64,000 bases of DNA, taken from NCBI RefSeq assembly GCF_900094735.1, contig NZ_FMBM01000002.1, positions 806,001 to 870,000 of the forward strand. The letters run 5' to 3'. Shown here in pieces: positions 17,690 to 26,238 of the stretch (its first letter is position 1; the number at the start of each line of letters is the position of its first letter). The stretch comes from Saliniramus fredricksonii (GTDB taxonomy: Bacteria > Pseudomonadota > Alphaproteobacteria > Rhizobiales > Beijerinckiaceae). The notes under the pieces were generated by a model. That model was given only the letters and a program-made list of their open reading frames with translations, did no database searches and was not told the origin of the DNA. A program made the position numbers and the translations under genes.

Positions 17690-18843
17690 ACAAGGCGGAA
17701 GCCCTGCGCGGCAAGGCCGCGATTATCGGCCTCGGACAGGCAGGGACCGGCGAGATGCCGGGCCATTCCCCGCTCGAGATCCTGGCGCTCTCGGTCAAGG
17801 CCGCGCTCGACGATTGCGGGCTGAAACTCTCCGATATTGACGGTCTCTTCACCGGCTCGTCCTATCATTTCCTGCCTACCGTCTCGGTAGCGGAATATCT
17901 CGGTATCAAGCCGCGTTTTTCCGATGGCAGCATGATCGGGGGCTCCACTTTCGTGGCGCATGTGCTGCATGCAGCCATGGCGCTTGATGCCGGTCTGTGC
18001 GATGTGGCGCTGATCGCCTATGGCAGCAACCAGCGCACCGCCGGCGGGCGGCTGATCTCCATGTCGGAGCCGCATCCATTCGAGCAGCAATACGAGCCGC
18101 GCCATCCCATCACCGCCTATGCTCTGGCTGCTGCGCGCCACATGCATGAATACGGGACGAGCCGGGAGAATCTGGCCGATGTGGCGGTTGCCGCAAGACA
18201 ATGGGCGCGGCTCAATCCCGAGGCTTTTGCCCGCGAGCCCCTGACCCGCGAGGAGGTGCTGGCCGCGCGCATGATCTCCGATCCGCTGAGCGTGCGCGAT
18301 TGCTGCCTCGTCACCGATGGCGGCGGCGCGGTGATCATGGTGCGAGCCGAGCGGGCCCGCGACTTCCCCAACGCGCCGGTCTATTTCCTCGGCGGCGCCA
18401 CCGCCCTGTCGCATCGCTCCATCGCCCAGATGGACGATCTGACCGTGAGTGCCGCGGCCCGTTCCGGCCCGCAGGCCTATGCGATGGCGGGGCTGGGCCC
18501 GAAGGATGTCGACGTGCTCGCGCTCTATGACGCGTTTACGATCAACACGATTCTGTTTCTGGAGGATCTGGGATTCTGTCCCAAGGGTGAGGGCGGGCGC
18601 TTCGTCTCGGAAGGCCATATCGCCCCGGGCGGCGCGCTGCCGGTCAACACCAATGGCGGCGGACTCTCCTGCGTGCATCCGGGCATGTACGGCATCTTCC
18701 TGGTGATCGAGGCGGCGCGGCAATTGCGCGGGAGCTGCGGCGACCGGCAGGTCGAAGGGGCCGAGACGGCCCTCGTCCACGGCAATGGCGGCACCCTGTC
18801 GAGCCAGGTCACAGCCCTGCTCGGCACACAGGCCACATTGTAG
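17686..18843 (+). CDS. Thiolase-like protein (SCP2/Ltp type, no nucleophilic Cys)
   Basis: This 385-residue protein has the two-domain thiolase fold. The C-terminal His motif appears as GGGLSCVHPGMYG and the final loop as HGNGGTLSSQ. At the site of the canonical nucleophilic Cys (about residue 85-90) the sequence reads DGSMIGGSTF, with no Cys. Thiolase-fold proteins of this kind that pair with DUF35 proteins include the Ltp retro-aldolases of steroid side-chain breakdown, so C-C cleavage of a CoA ester without thiolysis is the best guess. It overlaps the DUF35 gene upstream and precedes an SDR and an acyl-CoA dehydrogenase gene. A second, diverged pair is encoded on the opposite strand downstream. 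Confidence 0.87.
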   Translation: MNKAEALRGKAAIIGLGQAGTGEMPGHSPLEILALSVKAALDDCGLKLSDIDGLFTGSSYHFLPTVSVAEYLGIKPRFSDGSMIGGSTFVAHVLHAAMALDAGLCDVALIAYGSNQRTAGGRLISMSEPHPFEQQYEPRHPITAYALAAARHMHEYGTSRENLADVAVAARQWARLNPEAFAREPLTREEVLAARMISDPLSVRDCCLVTDGGGAVIMVRAERARDFPNAPVYFLGGATALSHRSIAQMDDLTVSAAARSGPQAYAMAGLGPKDVDVLALYDAFTINTILFLEDLGFCPKGEGGRFVSEGHIAPGGALPVNTNGGGLSCVHPGMYGIFLVIEAARQLRGSCGDRQVEGAETALVHGNGGTLSSQVTALLGTQATL

Positions 18844-18896
18844 GCGGAGCCCTTATCAGCAAAGTGAATCAAATAACCACACGAAGGAGTAGCGAC

Positions 18897-19811
18897 ATGA
18901 GCGGAGCGCTCGCAGGCAAGGTCATCGCGGTCACCGGCGCTGGCCGCGGCATCGGGCGTGACATCGCGCTTCTGGCCGCGCGCGAGGGAGCAAAGGTCGT
19001 GGTCAACGATATCGGCGCCTCACTCTCGGGCGAAGGCGGCGAGGCGGGGCCGGCCGAGGCGGTCGTCGTCGAGATCGAACAGACCGGCGGCGAGGCGCTA
19101 GCCCATACCCGCTCCATCGCCGAACCGGAAGGGGCTCTCTCGCTGATCGAGGAGACGATCGGGCGGTTCGGGCGCATCGACGGTGTGGTCAACAATGCCG
19201 GCATCCTGCGCGACAAGATCTTCCACCGCATGCAGCCGGAGGATTGGGAAGCGGTGATCCGGGTGCATCTGATGGGCTCCTTCTACGTCTCGCGCGCCGC
19301 CGCCCCGTATTTCCGCGAACAGGGCAGCGGCGCCTTCGTGCATTTCACCTCGACGAGCGGGCTGATCGGCAATCTCGGCCAGGCCAACTACGCCGCCGCC
19401 AAACTGGGGATTGCCGGCCTGTCGCGCTCCATTGCCCTCGACATGCAGCGCTTCGGCGTACGATCCAATTGCGTGGCTCCCTTCGCCTGGAGCCGGATGA
19501 TCGGCTCGATCCCCACCGACACGCCCGAGCAGGAGGCCCGCGTGGCCAAGCTCCAGCAGATGACCCCGGCCAAGATCGCGCCGCTGGTCGCCCACCTGCT
19601 GAGCGACGCGGCTGATGACGTCAGCGGCCAGATCTTCGGCGTGCGCAACAACGAGATCTTCGTCTTCACCCAGCCCCGCCCCGCCCGCTCCGTGCATCGG
19701 GGTGAAGGCTGGTCGGCACAGAGTATCGCCGAGCACGCCATGCCGGCGCTGAAGGCGGGTTTCACGCCGCTGGAAGTCTCCGCCGACGTGTTTTCCTGGG
19801 ACCCGGTCTGA
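18897..19811 (+). CDS. Short-chain dehydrogenase/reductase
   Basis: This 304-residue SDR has the NAD(P) motif TGAGRGIG near the N-terminus, NNAGIL, and the catalytic Ser-Tyr-Lys set (TSTSGLIG, then YAAAK). An extended C-terminal tail of about 50 residues (from SVHRGEGWSAQSIAEHAMP) exceeds the classical SDR length and resembles 3-hydroxyacyl-CoA dehydrogenase-like members of multifunctional enzyme type 2. GAAGGAG lies eight bases before the ATG, which fixes the start. It is third in the operon, so it likely oxidises a 3-hydroxyacyl-CoA between hydration and thiolase-like cleavage. Confidence 0.92.
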   Translation: MSGALAGKVIAVTGAGRGIGRDIALLAAREGAKVVVNDIGASLSGEGGEAGPAEAVVVEIEQTGGEALAHTRSIAEPEGALSLIEETIGRFGRIDGVVNNAGILRDKIFHRMQPEDWEAVIRVHLMGSFYVSRAAAPYFREQGSGAFVHFTSTSGLIGNLGQANYAAAKLGIAGLSRSIALDMQRFGVRSNCVAPFAWSRMIGSIPTDTPEQEARVAKLQQMTPAKIAPLVAHLLSDAADDVSGQIFGVRNNEIFVFTQPRPARSVHRGEGWSAQSIAEHAMPALKAGFTPLEVSADVFSWDPV

Positions 19812-19845
19812 ACCGGCGCGAAACTCTCGAACCGAGGAGTTCGTC

Positions 19846-21594
19846 ATGAACCATATGGCCGCAAACACTCTGTCCGCCGAGACGCTCGCCACGCAGGCGG
19901 CGCTGCCGGATACGCGCGGGCTCAACCTCTATCGTGCGGATACTGCCCTGCGCGCGCTGCTGCCGCTCTACATGCCGCCGGATCTGCTGGCGCATCTCGA
20001 GCCGCATCTCGACCGCCTCGGCCTCGACATCACCACCCGTCTCGATGATCTCGCGGCGAGTGCGGATCGCAACACCCCGATCCTGCACCACCGCAACCGG
20101 GCAGGCCAGGACGACCAGCGCCTGGAGAAACACCCCGATTACGTTGCTCTCGAACGCATCGCCTTCGGTGAACTCGGCCTGGCGGCGATGTCGCATCGCG
20201 GCGGGGTACTCGGCTGGCCCGAGCCCTTGCCGCCGATCGCGAAATACGCGCTCACCTATCTCTTCGTGCAATCGGAATTCGGGCTGTGCTGCCCGGTCTC
20301 GATGACGGATTCGCTGACGCGCACCCTGCGCAAGTTCGGCGATCCGGATCTCGTCGCCCGTCATCTCCCGGCCCTCACGGCGGGCGATCTCGACGGGCTG
20401 GCCCAGGGCGCGATGTTCATGACCGAGCAGGGCGCGGGCTCGGATGTCGGTGCCAGCACGGTGCGCGCGACGCGCGACGAGGCAGGCAACTGGCGGCTCC
20501 ATGGCGACAAGTGGTTCTGCTCCAATGCCGATGCCGATCTCGCCATGGTACTGGCCCGCCCCGAAGGCGCGCCGGCTGGCACGCGCGGGCTCGGCCTGTT
20601 CCTGATGCCGCGCCGGTGCGAGGACGGCAGCCACAACGCCTATCGGATCGTACGCCTGAAGGATAAGCTCGGCACCCGCTCCATGGCGTCCGGTGAGATC
20701 GCGCTGGAAGGCGCCTTCGCCTGGCCGGTGGGGCGCATCGATGACGGGTTTCGCCAGATGACCGAGATGATCAACGTCTCGCGTCTGTCGAACGGCGTGC
20801 GCGCCGCCGGGCTGATGCGCCGCTCGCTGCATGAGGCGCTGCATGTGGCGCGCCATCGCAAAGCCTTCGGGCGCCGCCTGATCGACCTGCCGCTGATGCG
20901 CCGGCAATTGCTCAAGCTGATCCTGCCCACCGAACAGGCCCTGTCGATGACGCTCTACACCGCCGAGGCGTTGCGCCGGGCGGATGCGGGCAGCAACGAG
21001 GCCGGGCCCGTCCTGCGCCTGCTCACGGCGCTCCTGAAATTCCGCGCGTGCCGCGACGCGCGCAAGGTGGCCGGTGACGCGATGGAAGTGCGCGGGGGCT
21101 GCGGCTATATCGAGGAATGGATCAATCCGCGCCTGTTGCGCGATTCGCATCTCGGCTCGATCTGGGAGGGTACCAGCAACATCATCGCCCTCGACGTGGT
21201 GCGCACCACCCGCAAGCTCGACAGCGCCCGCGCCCTCGAGCGCGAACTCACCACCGCCATGGATGCGCGACCGACGATCCCTCCCGATCTGCGCACCGAT
21301 CTCGATACAGCGCTCGCCCGCGCGGTCGCCGCTGCCGCCCATGCGGCTCAGGATGCATCCGGTGAACGCCACGCACGCGTGGCCGCCAGTACGCTCTATC
21401 ACGCGGCGAGCGCGGCAATCATGGCGATCGAGGCCACCGATTGCGCCGCGCGCGGCGGCGATGACAGCCGCTACACCATCGCCCGGCTGATCATCCGCCA
21501 CAAACTCACGCCGCAGGACCCCTTCGATCCGGGCGATGCGCAAGCGGAAGAGGAGGCCGCGCGAATCCTGCTGGATCGGGAGCCAACGGGTTAG
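19846..21594 (+). CDS. Acyl-CoA dehydrogenase, AidB-like, with C-terminal extension
   Basis: At 582 residues this flavoprotein is much longer than standard acyl-CoA dehydrogenases (about 380-400). It has the N-terminal feature NLYRADTALR seen in AidB-like proteins, the FAD-binding stretch MTEQGAGSDVGAST, and the C-terminal helical region with RGGCGYIEEW and WEGTSNI, the latter carrying the usual catalytic Glu position. An added C-terminal segment of about 140 residues follows. AidB-like members include enzymes of unknown substrate and a DNA-alkylation-response protein; the operon here (thiolase-like, SDR, DUF35) favours acyl-CoA oxidation. GAGGAG lies before the ATG. It ends 25 bp from the convergent DUF35 gene. 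Confidence 0.9.
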   Translation: MNHMAANTLSAETLATQAALPDTRGLNLYRADTALRALLPLYMPPDLLAHLEPHLDRLGLDITTRLDDLAASADRNTPILHHRNRAGQDDQRLEKHPDYVALERIAFGELGLAAMSHRGGVLGWPEPLPPIAKYALTYLFVQSEFGLCCPVSMTDSLTRTLRKFGDPDLVARHLPALTAGDLDGLAQGAMFMTEQGAGSDVGASTVRATRDEAGNWRLHGDKWFCSNADADLAMVLARPEGAPAGTRGLGLFLMPRRCEDGSHNAYRIVRLKDKLGTRSMASGEIALEGAFAWPVGRIDDGFRQMTEMINVSRLSNGVRAAGLMRRSLHEALHVARHRKAFGRRLIDLPLMRRQLLKLILPTEQALSMTLYTAEALRRADAGSNEAGPVLRLLTALLKFRACRDARKVAGDAMEVRGGCGYIEEWINPRLLRDSHLGSIWEGTSNIIALDVVRTTRKLDSARALERELTTAMDARPTIPPDLRTDLDTALARAVAAAAHAAQDASGERHARVAASTLYHAASAAIMAIEATDCAARGGDDSRYTIARLIIRHKLTPQDPFDPGDAQAEEEAARILLDREPTG

Positions 21595-21619
21595 GCAAGG
21601 GGGGCCGGGCAAGGGACGG

Positions 21620-21967
21620 TTATCCAAGCGGCGTGAAGACCGGCAAGTCGGTCTCCACCACCCTTTCCATGAGACAACGCACCCGCGTTCCGATGGTGAT
21701 ATCCGGCGGTGCGCGGCCCATGACGCGCACGCCCTCATCCAGATCCACCAGCACGATGCCATAGGGTACCGCATCGGCAAATTCCGGCCCCGGCGCCCGG
21801 TGGATCGTGGTCGCAGCATGGACGACACCGTCTCCACCGGCGGGCATATTCTCGATGCGGTCGCTGCCGCAGGACCGGCACAGGCTGCGCGGCAGGTACC
21901 AGCGATCCCTGCAAGCACGGCATTCCTGGAATTCCAGACCGGCAGATTCGGCTTGCGCGCTGCTCAT
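21620..21967 (-). CDS. Zn-ribbon/OB-fold (DUF35) protein
   Basis: This 115-residue protein has an N-terminal zinc ribbon with two C-x2-C pairs (ECRACRDRW and SLCRSCGS) followed by the DUF35 OB-fold (GVVHAATTIHR, then PYGIVLVDLDEGVRVMG). It is the intact counterpart of the Cys-less DUF35 protein encoded 4 kb upstream. The start overlaps the stop of the preceding thiolase-like gene as ATGA. Family knowledge indicates a subunit that tunes or stabilises a thiolase-like partner handling acyl-CoA. It is the last gene of the minus-strand acyl-CoA operon. Confidence 0.9.
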   Translation of the reverse strand: MSSAQAESAGLEFQECRACRDRWYLPRSLCRSCGSDRIENMPAGGDGVVHAATTIHRAPGPEFADAVPYGIVLVDLDEGVRVMGRAPPDITIGTRVRCLMERVVETDLPVFTPLG

Positions 21968-23100
21968 CGCACCCGCTCCAGGATCAGCGAGACATGGGAG
22001 GACATCACGCCGCCATCGCCGTGAAACAGGCCGAAGGTCGCTTCCCGTCCCTGGCGCGGACCGGCGCGTCCCGTCATCTGCAAACGCGCCTCGACCAGAT
22101 GCGCCATGGCCCCGGCCACGCCGCAATGGCCGTAACCGAGCAGGCCGCCATGGGTGTTGAGCGGCAGATCACCGTCGGGGGTGAAATGGCCCGCTCGCGC
22201 CGCGGCGCCTGCCTGCCCGCGCGGCACGATCCCGATTTCCTCAAGCAGCATGCACAGGGTGATGGAGAAACTGTCATAGATTGCGGCATAGCCGATCGCC
22301 TCGCGCCCGATCCCGGCTGAGCGGAATGCGCGCGCGGCGCTCGCGGCAGCGCCGGTATCGGCGATATCGGCCAGTTCACTGATATGCTGGTGCTGATGTG
22401 CCTGGCCGCAGCCGATGATGCGCAGGGCGGGCCCCTCACCGGGATGCGCAGCGACGACAAAGGCGGCGGCGCCATCCGAAACCGGGCAGCAATCGAGCAG
22501 TTTCAGGGGCGGCGCGATCGGGCGCGAGGCCATTACCTGCGCCTCGGTGACAGGCTCTCCGCGATGGGCGCCGGGGGTGCAGGCCGCATTCGCGCGCATC
22601 AGCACGGCAAGGGCAGCGAGATCGGCCTCGGCCACGCCGAATTCATGCATGTAGCGGGAGGCGAGGAGCGCATAATAGCCCGGGACGGTCGCGCCCAATG
22701 GCGCTTCCATTTCGCCATGACCGACCTGCGCCAATGTCTTGATCGCCTCGTCGCGCGTCGCACCGCTCGCGCGGTTTTCTCCGGCGACGACGAGAATATT
22801 GCGGGCCATCCCGGCCTTCACCAGGCCGTGGGCGAGCATCACCATCGCCGCCCCGGTGGCGCCACCGAGCTGGACGGCATGGGCGTAGTGCGGCTTCACG
22901 CCGAAATGCTCGGCGAAGACAGTGGCGAGCATCAGATGCGGCAGCGTCGTGGCATAGCCGGTAACCAGCCCGTCGATATCGGCGCGCACCAGCCCGGCAT
23001 CGTCGAGCGCGGCCTGTGCGGCGCGGCTCATCAGGGTGAGGGTATCGGCTCCGGAATCCCGCGAGAACGGTGTCAGTCCGGCCCCGATGACGAAGCTCAC
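21964..23100 (-). CDS. Thiolase-like protein (second, no nucleophilic Cys)
   Basis: This 378-residue thiolase-fold protein pairs with the zinc-ribbon DUF35 protein encoded immediately downstream. The nucleophile position reads AVQLGGATGAAMV, with no Cys, and the His region is GGLLGYGHCGVAG. A lack of the thiolytic Cys together with a DUF35 partner is a mark of Ltp-type retro-aldolases, though other lyase roles remain possible. The gene overlaps the MaoC gene by 4 bp, so hydration and cleavage may be coupled. It is diverged from the other thiolase-like protein of the window and may act on a different chain length or ring-derived intermediate. Confidence 0.88.
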   Translation of the reverse strand: MSFVIGAGLTPFSRDSGADTLTLMSRAAQAALDDAGLVRADIDGLVTGYATTLPHLMLATVFAEHFGVKPHYAHAVQLGGATGAAMVMLAHGLVKAGMARNILVVAGENRASGATRDEAIKTLAQVGHGEMEAPLGATVPGYYALLASRYMHEFGVAEADLAALAVLMRANAACTPGAHRGEPVTEAQVMASRPIAPPLKLLDCCPVSDGAAAFVVAAHPGEGPALRIIGCGQAHQHQHISELADIADTGAAASAARAFRSAGIGREAIGYAAIYDSFSITLCMLLEEIGIVPRGQAGAAARAGHFTPDGDLPLNTHGGLLGYGHCGVAGAMAHLVEARLQMTGRAGPRQGREATFGLFHGDGGVMSSHVSLILERVR

Positions 23101-23501
23101 GCCGTCGCTCCATCACCCTTGCGCATAACGGTCATGGTGCCCGAGAGCGCCACGACATCATCCTCGCGCACAACCTCGAAGGCATAACGCCCCGCCTCAT
23201 CGTCGATGCAACGGCCCCGCGCGGTGATGCGCGCATCGACGGGGACGGGGGCGGAGAAGCGGATTTCCGCCTCGCCGGGCATGGCGGCATCACCGAACGT
23301 GGCGCGCACAGCCTCCCAGACCAGCGCCAGCGACATGGTCCCGTGTGCGATCGGCTTTCCGAAGGGCGTTTTCGCCGCAAAGTCGGCATCGAGATGCAGC
23401 GGGTTGAAATCCCGGGTGATCTCGGCATAGAGCGCGATTGATCGCGCATCAGCGACCATGTGCGCCTCGGTCAGTCTCTCCGGCCATCCCGCCGCTGCCA
23501 T
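23097..23501 (-). CDS. MaoC-family hotdog dehydratase
   Basis: This 134-residue protein carries the MaoC/R-specific enoyl-CoA hydratase signature: the catalytic Asp and His lie in TRDFNPLHLD, followed by TPFGKPIAHGTM. It should add water to a trans-enoyl-CoA to give a 3-hydroxyacyl-CoA. A GGAGGAGG sequence seven bases upstream fixes the ATG; the open frame has a GTG ten codons earlier. It may form a heteromer with the second hotdog protein encoded just upstream (now frameshifted), as in steroid-degradation MaoC pairs. It overlaps the thiolase-like gene at its 3' end. Confidence 0.9.
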   Translation of the reverse strand: MAAAGWPERLTEAHMVADARSIALYAEITRDFNPLHLDADFAAKTPFGKPIAHGTMSLALVWEAVRATFGDAAMPGEAEIRFSAPVPVDARITARGRCIDDEAGRYAFEVVREDDVVALSGTMTVMRKGDGATA

Positions 23502-23533
23502 GACAGCCTCCTCCTCGATCCTGCCGGGCACGC

Positions 23534-23958
23534 TCAGGCGGCCCAGATCACCCGCATCTCGCCTTCCAGTACGATACGCCCATCATGATCACACATCTCC
23601 GCTCCGAAACGCACCCGGCGCCGGTCGTTCTTCAGTTCCCGCCCGTTGCAGCGCATGGTCACGGTCAGGGCCTCGCCTGCACCGATCCCGGCGCTGGTAA
23701 AGCGCAACCACTGGCCCGCATGGATATTGCCAGGGGGCGCGGGCTGATCGCGTCCATGTAACCTTCCATCAGCAGGGCGACCAGCAGTCCGGCGGGCGCC
23801 GTGGTGGGCGGGGCTGTTTGGCCGAACAGACCGGCCCAGCGCGTTAGCCGCGCCTCGTCCAGGATCAGTGTCGCCTCGCCGAGGATGGCGTCCTCCGCGA
23901 AATCGTCGAAGCGCCAGGGCCGGGCGCGCTGCGGCATCGACTCTGCGTCATGCGTCAT
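23534..23958 (-). pseudogene. Second MaoC/hotdog protein, frameshifted
   Basis: The first frame encodes MTHDAESMPQRARPWRFDDF to YMDAISPRP and then diverges. From the same point another frame continues naturally as PPGNIHAGQWLRF to GEMRVIWAA and stops just before the MaoC gene. The switch occurs at a run of five C on the coding strand (GGGGG at 23733-23737). One missing C would restore a hotdog protein of about 140 residues. The change is either a real frameshift or a sequencing error in the homopolymer. An intact product would be expected to pair with the MaoC protein encoded directly downstream. The start overlaps the 3' end of the acyl-CoA ligase gene by 11 bp. Confidence 0.75.
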
Positions 23959-26119
23959 CGGTTTCCTCCGTCATGCCGGATGCGGGCGTGATCAGCGCGT
24001 CGAGCGCCACCGCGCCCTTTCCGTCAGCACGCACCAGCAAGGGATTGATCTCGATGCTCTCGAAACGTCCGTCATTGAGGGCTGCGAATTGCGAGAGCCG
24101 CGCGATTGCTTCGGCTGCCGCTGCGCGATCCACCGCCGGCTGGCCGCGCACGCCATCGAGCAATGCCGCACCCTTGAGGCGACCGAGCATATCCTGCGCA
24201 CGGGCAACACTGACCGGGGCACGCCGCAGCACGACGTCACGCATCACCTCGACATAGATGCCGCCCAGCCCCACCATGATCGCGGGCCCCATCACCGGAT
24301 CGCAGCGCGCACCGACGATCAGTTCGAGCCCTTCGCCCGCCATCGGCGAGATCAGTACGCCCTCGATCCGCGCCTGCGGTGCCTTCCGCGCGGCGTTTTG
24401 CATGATGGTGTCGAAGGCCGCCCCGACCGCCGCTTCGTCGGCCACACCGAGGGCGACGCCGCCGATCTCGGTCTTGTGGGCAATATCAGGTGAGACGATC
24501 TTCATGGCGACCGGCATTCCGACCTCCCGCGCGGCAGTGACGGCCTCCGCACGGGTCGCGGCAAGTCTCTCCGGCAGGACCGGGAAGCCGATGCCGCGCA
24601 GGATGTCCTTGGCCTCGAACTCCCCGATCGCACCCTGCGGAATCACTGGCACCGGTTCGGGCAAGGCAGGCGGCCGGGCGTCATCGTCCGCCTCACGGCG
24701 CTCGGCGATGCGCGCCAGCGCCGCGAGCGACGCCACGGCTCGGGAGGGGTCGTCGAACAGGATGAAGCCGTCATCCTCATACGGGGCCAGCGTCTCCGGC
24801 GGACCGCAGACGACGAGGGCGTGCGGCACGCGCTCATGGCCCTGCGAACCGCTGATCAGCGCCTCGCGCAGCTTCGGACCGTTGACCGGCGAGGCCGGCC
24901 ACGAAGTGAAGAAGGAGACCAGCATGTCGTAGCCGCCATCGGTCAGCATGCTCTCCAGATTCTTGCCGACGAGGCCGAAATCGTTGATCGCATGCGCGGT
25001 GATATCGACGGGATTACGCGCGCTCGCCAACGGGTTGGTCTCGAGCAGGGCCTTCTGTGCCGCCCCTGGCATCGGGGGGACGGCAAGGCCGTGGCGATGG
25101 GCGGCATCCGCCATCAGCACACCGGCACCGCCGGAAATCGTCAGGATACCGAGCTTGCGCCCGCGCGGCAGACGCGTGCGGCTGGCTGCATAGACGATGT
25201 CGAGCATTTCCTCCGTGGTCTCGCAACGCTCGACACCGAATTCCTCCATGGTGGCCTGGAAGATATCATCGGCGCCCGCGAGCGAAGCGGTATGCGAAGC
25301 GGCGGCCTGGGCGCCCATGGGCGAGACGCCGACCTTCATCATGCAGACCACTTTCCCCGCCGCGCGCGCCCGGGCCAGCGCCTGCAGGAAGAGCGGGCGG
25401 TTCTTCACACCCTCCATATAGCAGGCAATCACATCGGTGTCCGGATCGGCGGCGAGGAAATCGAGGCAATCAGCCACGCCGATATCGGCCTCGTTGCCGG
25501 TGGAGATCCAGTAATTCACCCCGATCCGGCGCTCGCGCGCCATCACCAGCAGATGCGTGCCGTAAGCGCCGGACTGGGTGATGAAGCCCACGCGACCAGG
25601 CTCCGCCAGCCCGCCCTCGAGCGCGGAGGAGAAGGTCGGGCAATGGCCGTGGGCGGCATGAAACAGGCCGAGGCAATTGGGCCCGAGCAGCCGCATGCCG
25701 CGCTCACGGGCGAAGGCGACGATCTCCTCCTGGCGGCGGGCGCCCTCTTCCCCGATCTCGGCAAAGCCGGCGGTGAAGATCACGGCAGCCTTCGCCCCCT
25801 TGTCGGCGCAGGCCTCGAGCGAGGGGATCAACCGCTCCGCCGGCACGGCGAGCAGGGCGAAGTCGATCGCCTGCGGAATCGATGCGACATCAGGATAGGC
25901 CTTGTAACCCTGGACCTCGTCACGATTGGGGTTGACCGGATAGAGCGCGCCGGAGAACCCCGCCTGGCGATAATAATGCACAGGACGCCCCCCGATTCGG
26001 GTCGGATCGTTCGAGGCACCGACAATGGCGACGGAAAGCGGCGCAAGCAACGCGCTCAGGTCGGCAGGTGGGCCCGGATCTTCATACTGCTTCGGGGTTG
26101 AACGGCTCGGGGATGACAT
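23948..26119 (-). CDS. ADP-forming acetate/acyl--CoA ligase family protein
   Basis: This 723-residue single-chain enzyme has, in order, a CoA-binding Rossmann domain (about 25-160; LSVAIVGASNDPTRIGGRPV), a succinyl-CoA-ligase-like domain with the phosphohistidine region ASHTASLAGADDIF, and an ATP-grasp domain (about 500-715; ATRAEAVTAAREVGMPVAMK). It would activate an organic acid to its CoA thioester with release of ADP and phosphate. It is first in the minus-strand operon, so it supplies the CoA ester for the MaoC, thiolase-like and DUF35 proteins encoded behind it. A 7-bp-arm inverted repeat lies about 55 bp upstream. Substrate is unknown. Confidence 0.93.
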   Translation of the reverse strand: MSSPSRSTPKQYEDPGPPADLSALLAPLSVAIVGASNDPTRIGGRPVHYYRQAGFSGALYPVNPNRDEVQGYKAYPDVASIPQAIDFALLAVPAERLIPSLEACADKGAKAAVIFTAGFAEIGEEGARRQEEIVAFARERGMRLLGPNCLGLFHAAHGHCPTFSSALEGGLAEPGRVGFITQSGAYGTHLLVMARERRIGVNYWISTGNEADIGVADCLDFLAADPDTDVIACYMEGVKNRPLFLQALARARAAGKVVCMMKVGVSPMGAQAAASHTASLAGADDIFQATMEEFGVERCETTEEMLDIVYAASRTRLPRGRKLGILTISGGAGVLMADAAHRHGLAVPPMPGAAQKALLETNPLASARNPVDITAHAINDFGLVGKNLESMLTDGGYDMLVSFFTSWPASPVNGPKLREALISGSQGHERVPHALVVCGPPETLAPYEDDGFILFDDPSRAVASLAALARIAERREADDDARPPALPEPVPVIPQGAIGEFEAKDILRGIGFPVLPERLAATRAEAVTAAREVGMPVAMKIVSPDIAHKTEIGGVALGVADEAAVGAAFDTIMQNAARKAPQARIEGVLISPMAGEGLELIVGARCDPVMGPAIMVGLGGIYVEVMRDVVLRRAPVSVARAQDMLGRLKGAALLDGVRGQPAVDRAAAAEAIARLSQFAALNDGRFESIEINPLLVRADGKGAVALDALITPASGMTEETDDA

Positions 26120-26172
26120 TGCGGCCTTTTCCTCCAGCGCGGAGCTTGTTTTCCCTACAGCTACTAGTCTTC

Positions 26173-26190
26173 ACAGAATTAATATTCTGT
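26173..26190. promoter_or_regulatory. Candidate IclR operator (ACAGAAT-TAAT-ATTCTGT)
   Basis: Perfect 7-bp inverted arms with a 4-bp spacer lie upstream of the acyl-CoA ligase operon and directly behind the iclR stop. The right part (TAATATTCTGT) recurs before the DUF35 operon, and the ATTCTGT half-site recurs before the second acyl-CoA dehydrogenase gene. Size and AT-richness fit IclR-type operators; binding is inferred. Confidence 0.5.
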
Positions 26191-26238
26191 CTAGAGAAGG
26201 CTATTCACTTTTCAGTATGCCAATTTGCCTTTCGCCAA

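Noticed and set aside
19762-21918. Minus-strand open frame of 718 codons
   Set aside because: It mirrors the acyl-CoA dehydrogenase gene; composition (many Arg, Gly, His) is typical of a shadow frame.
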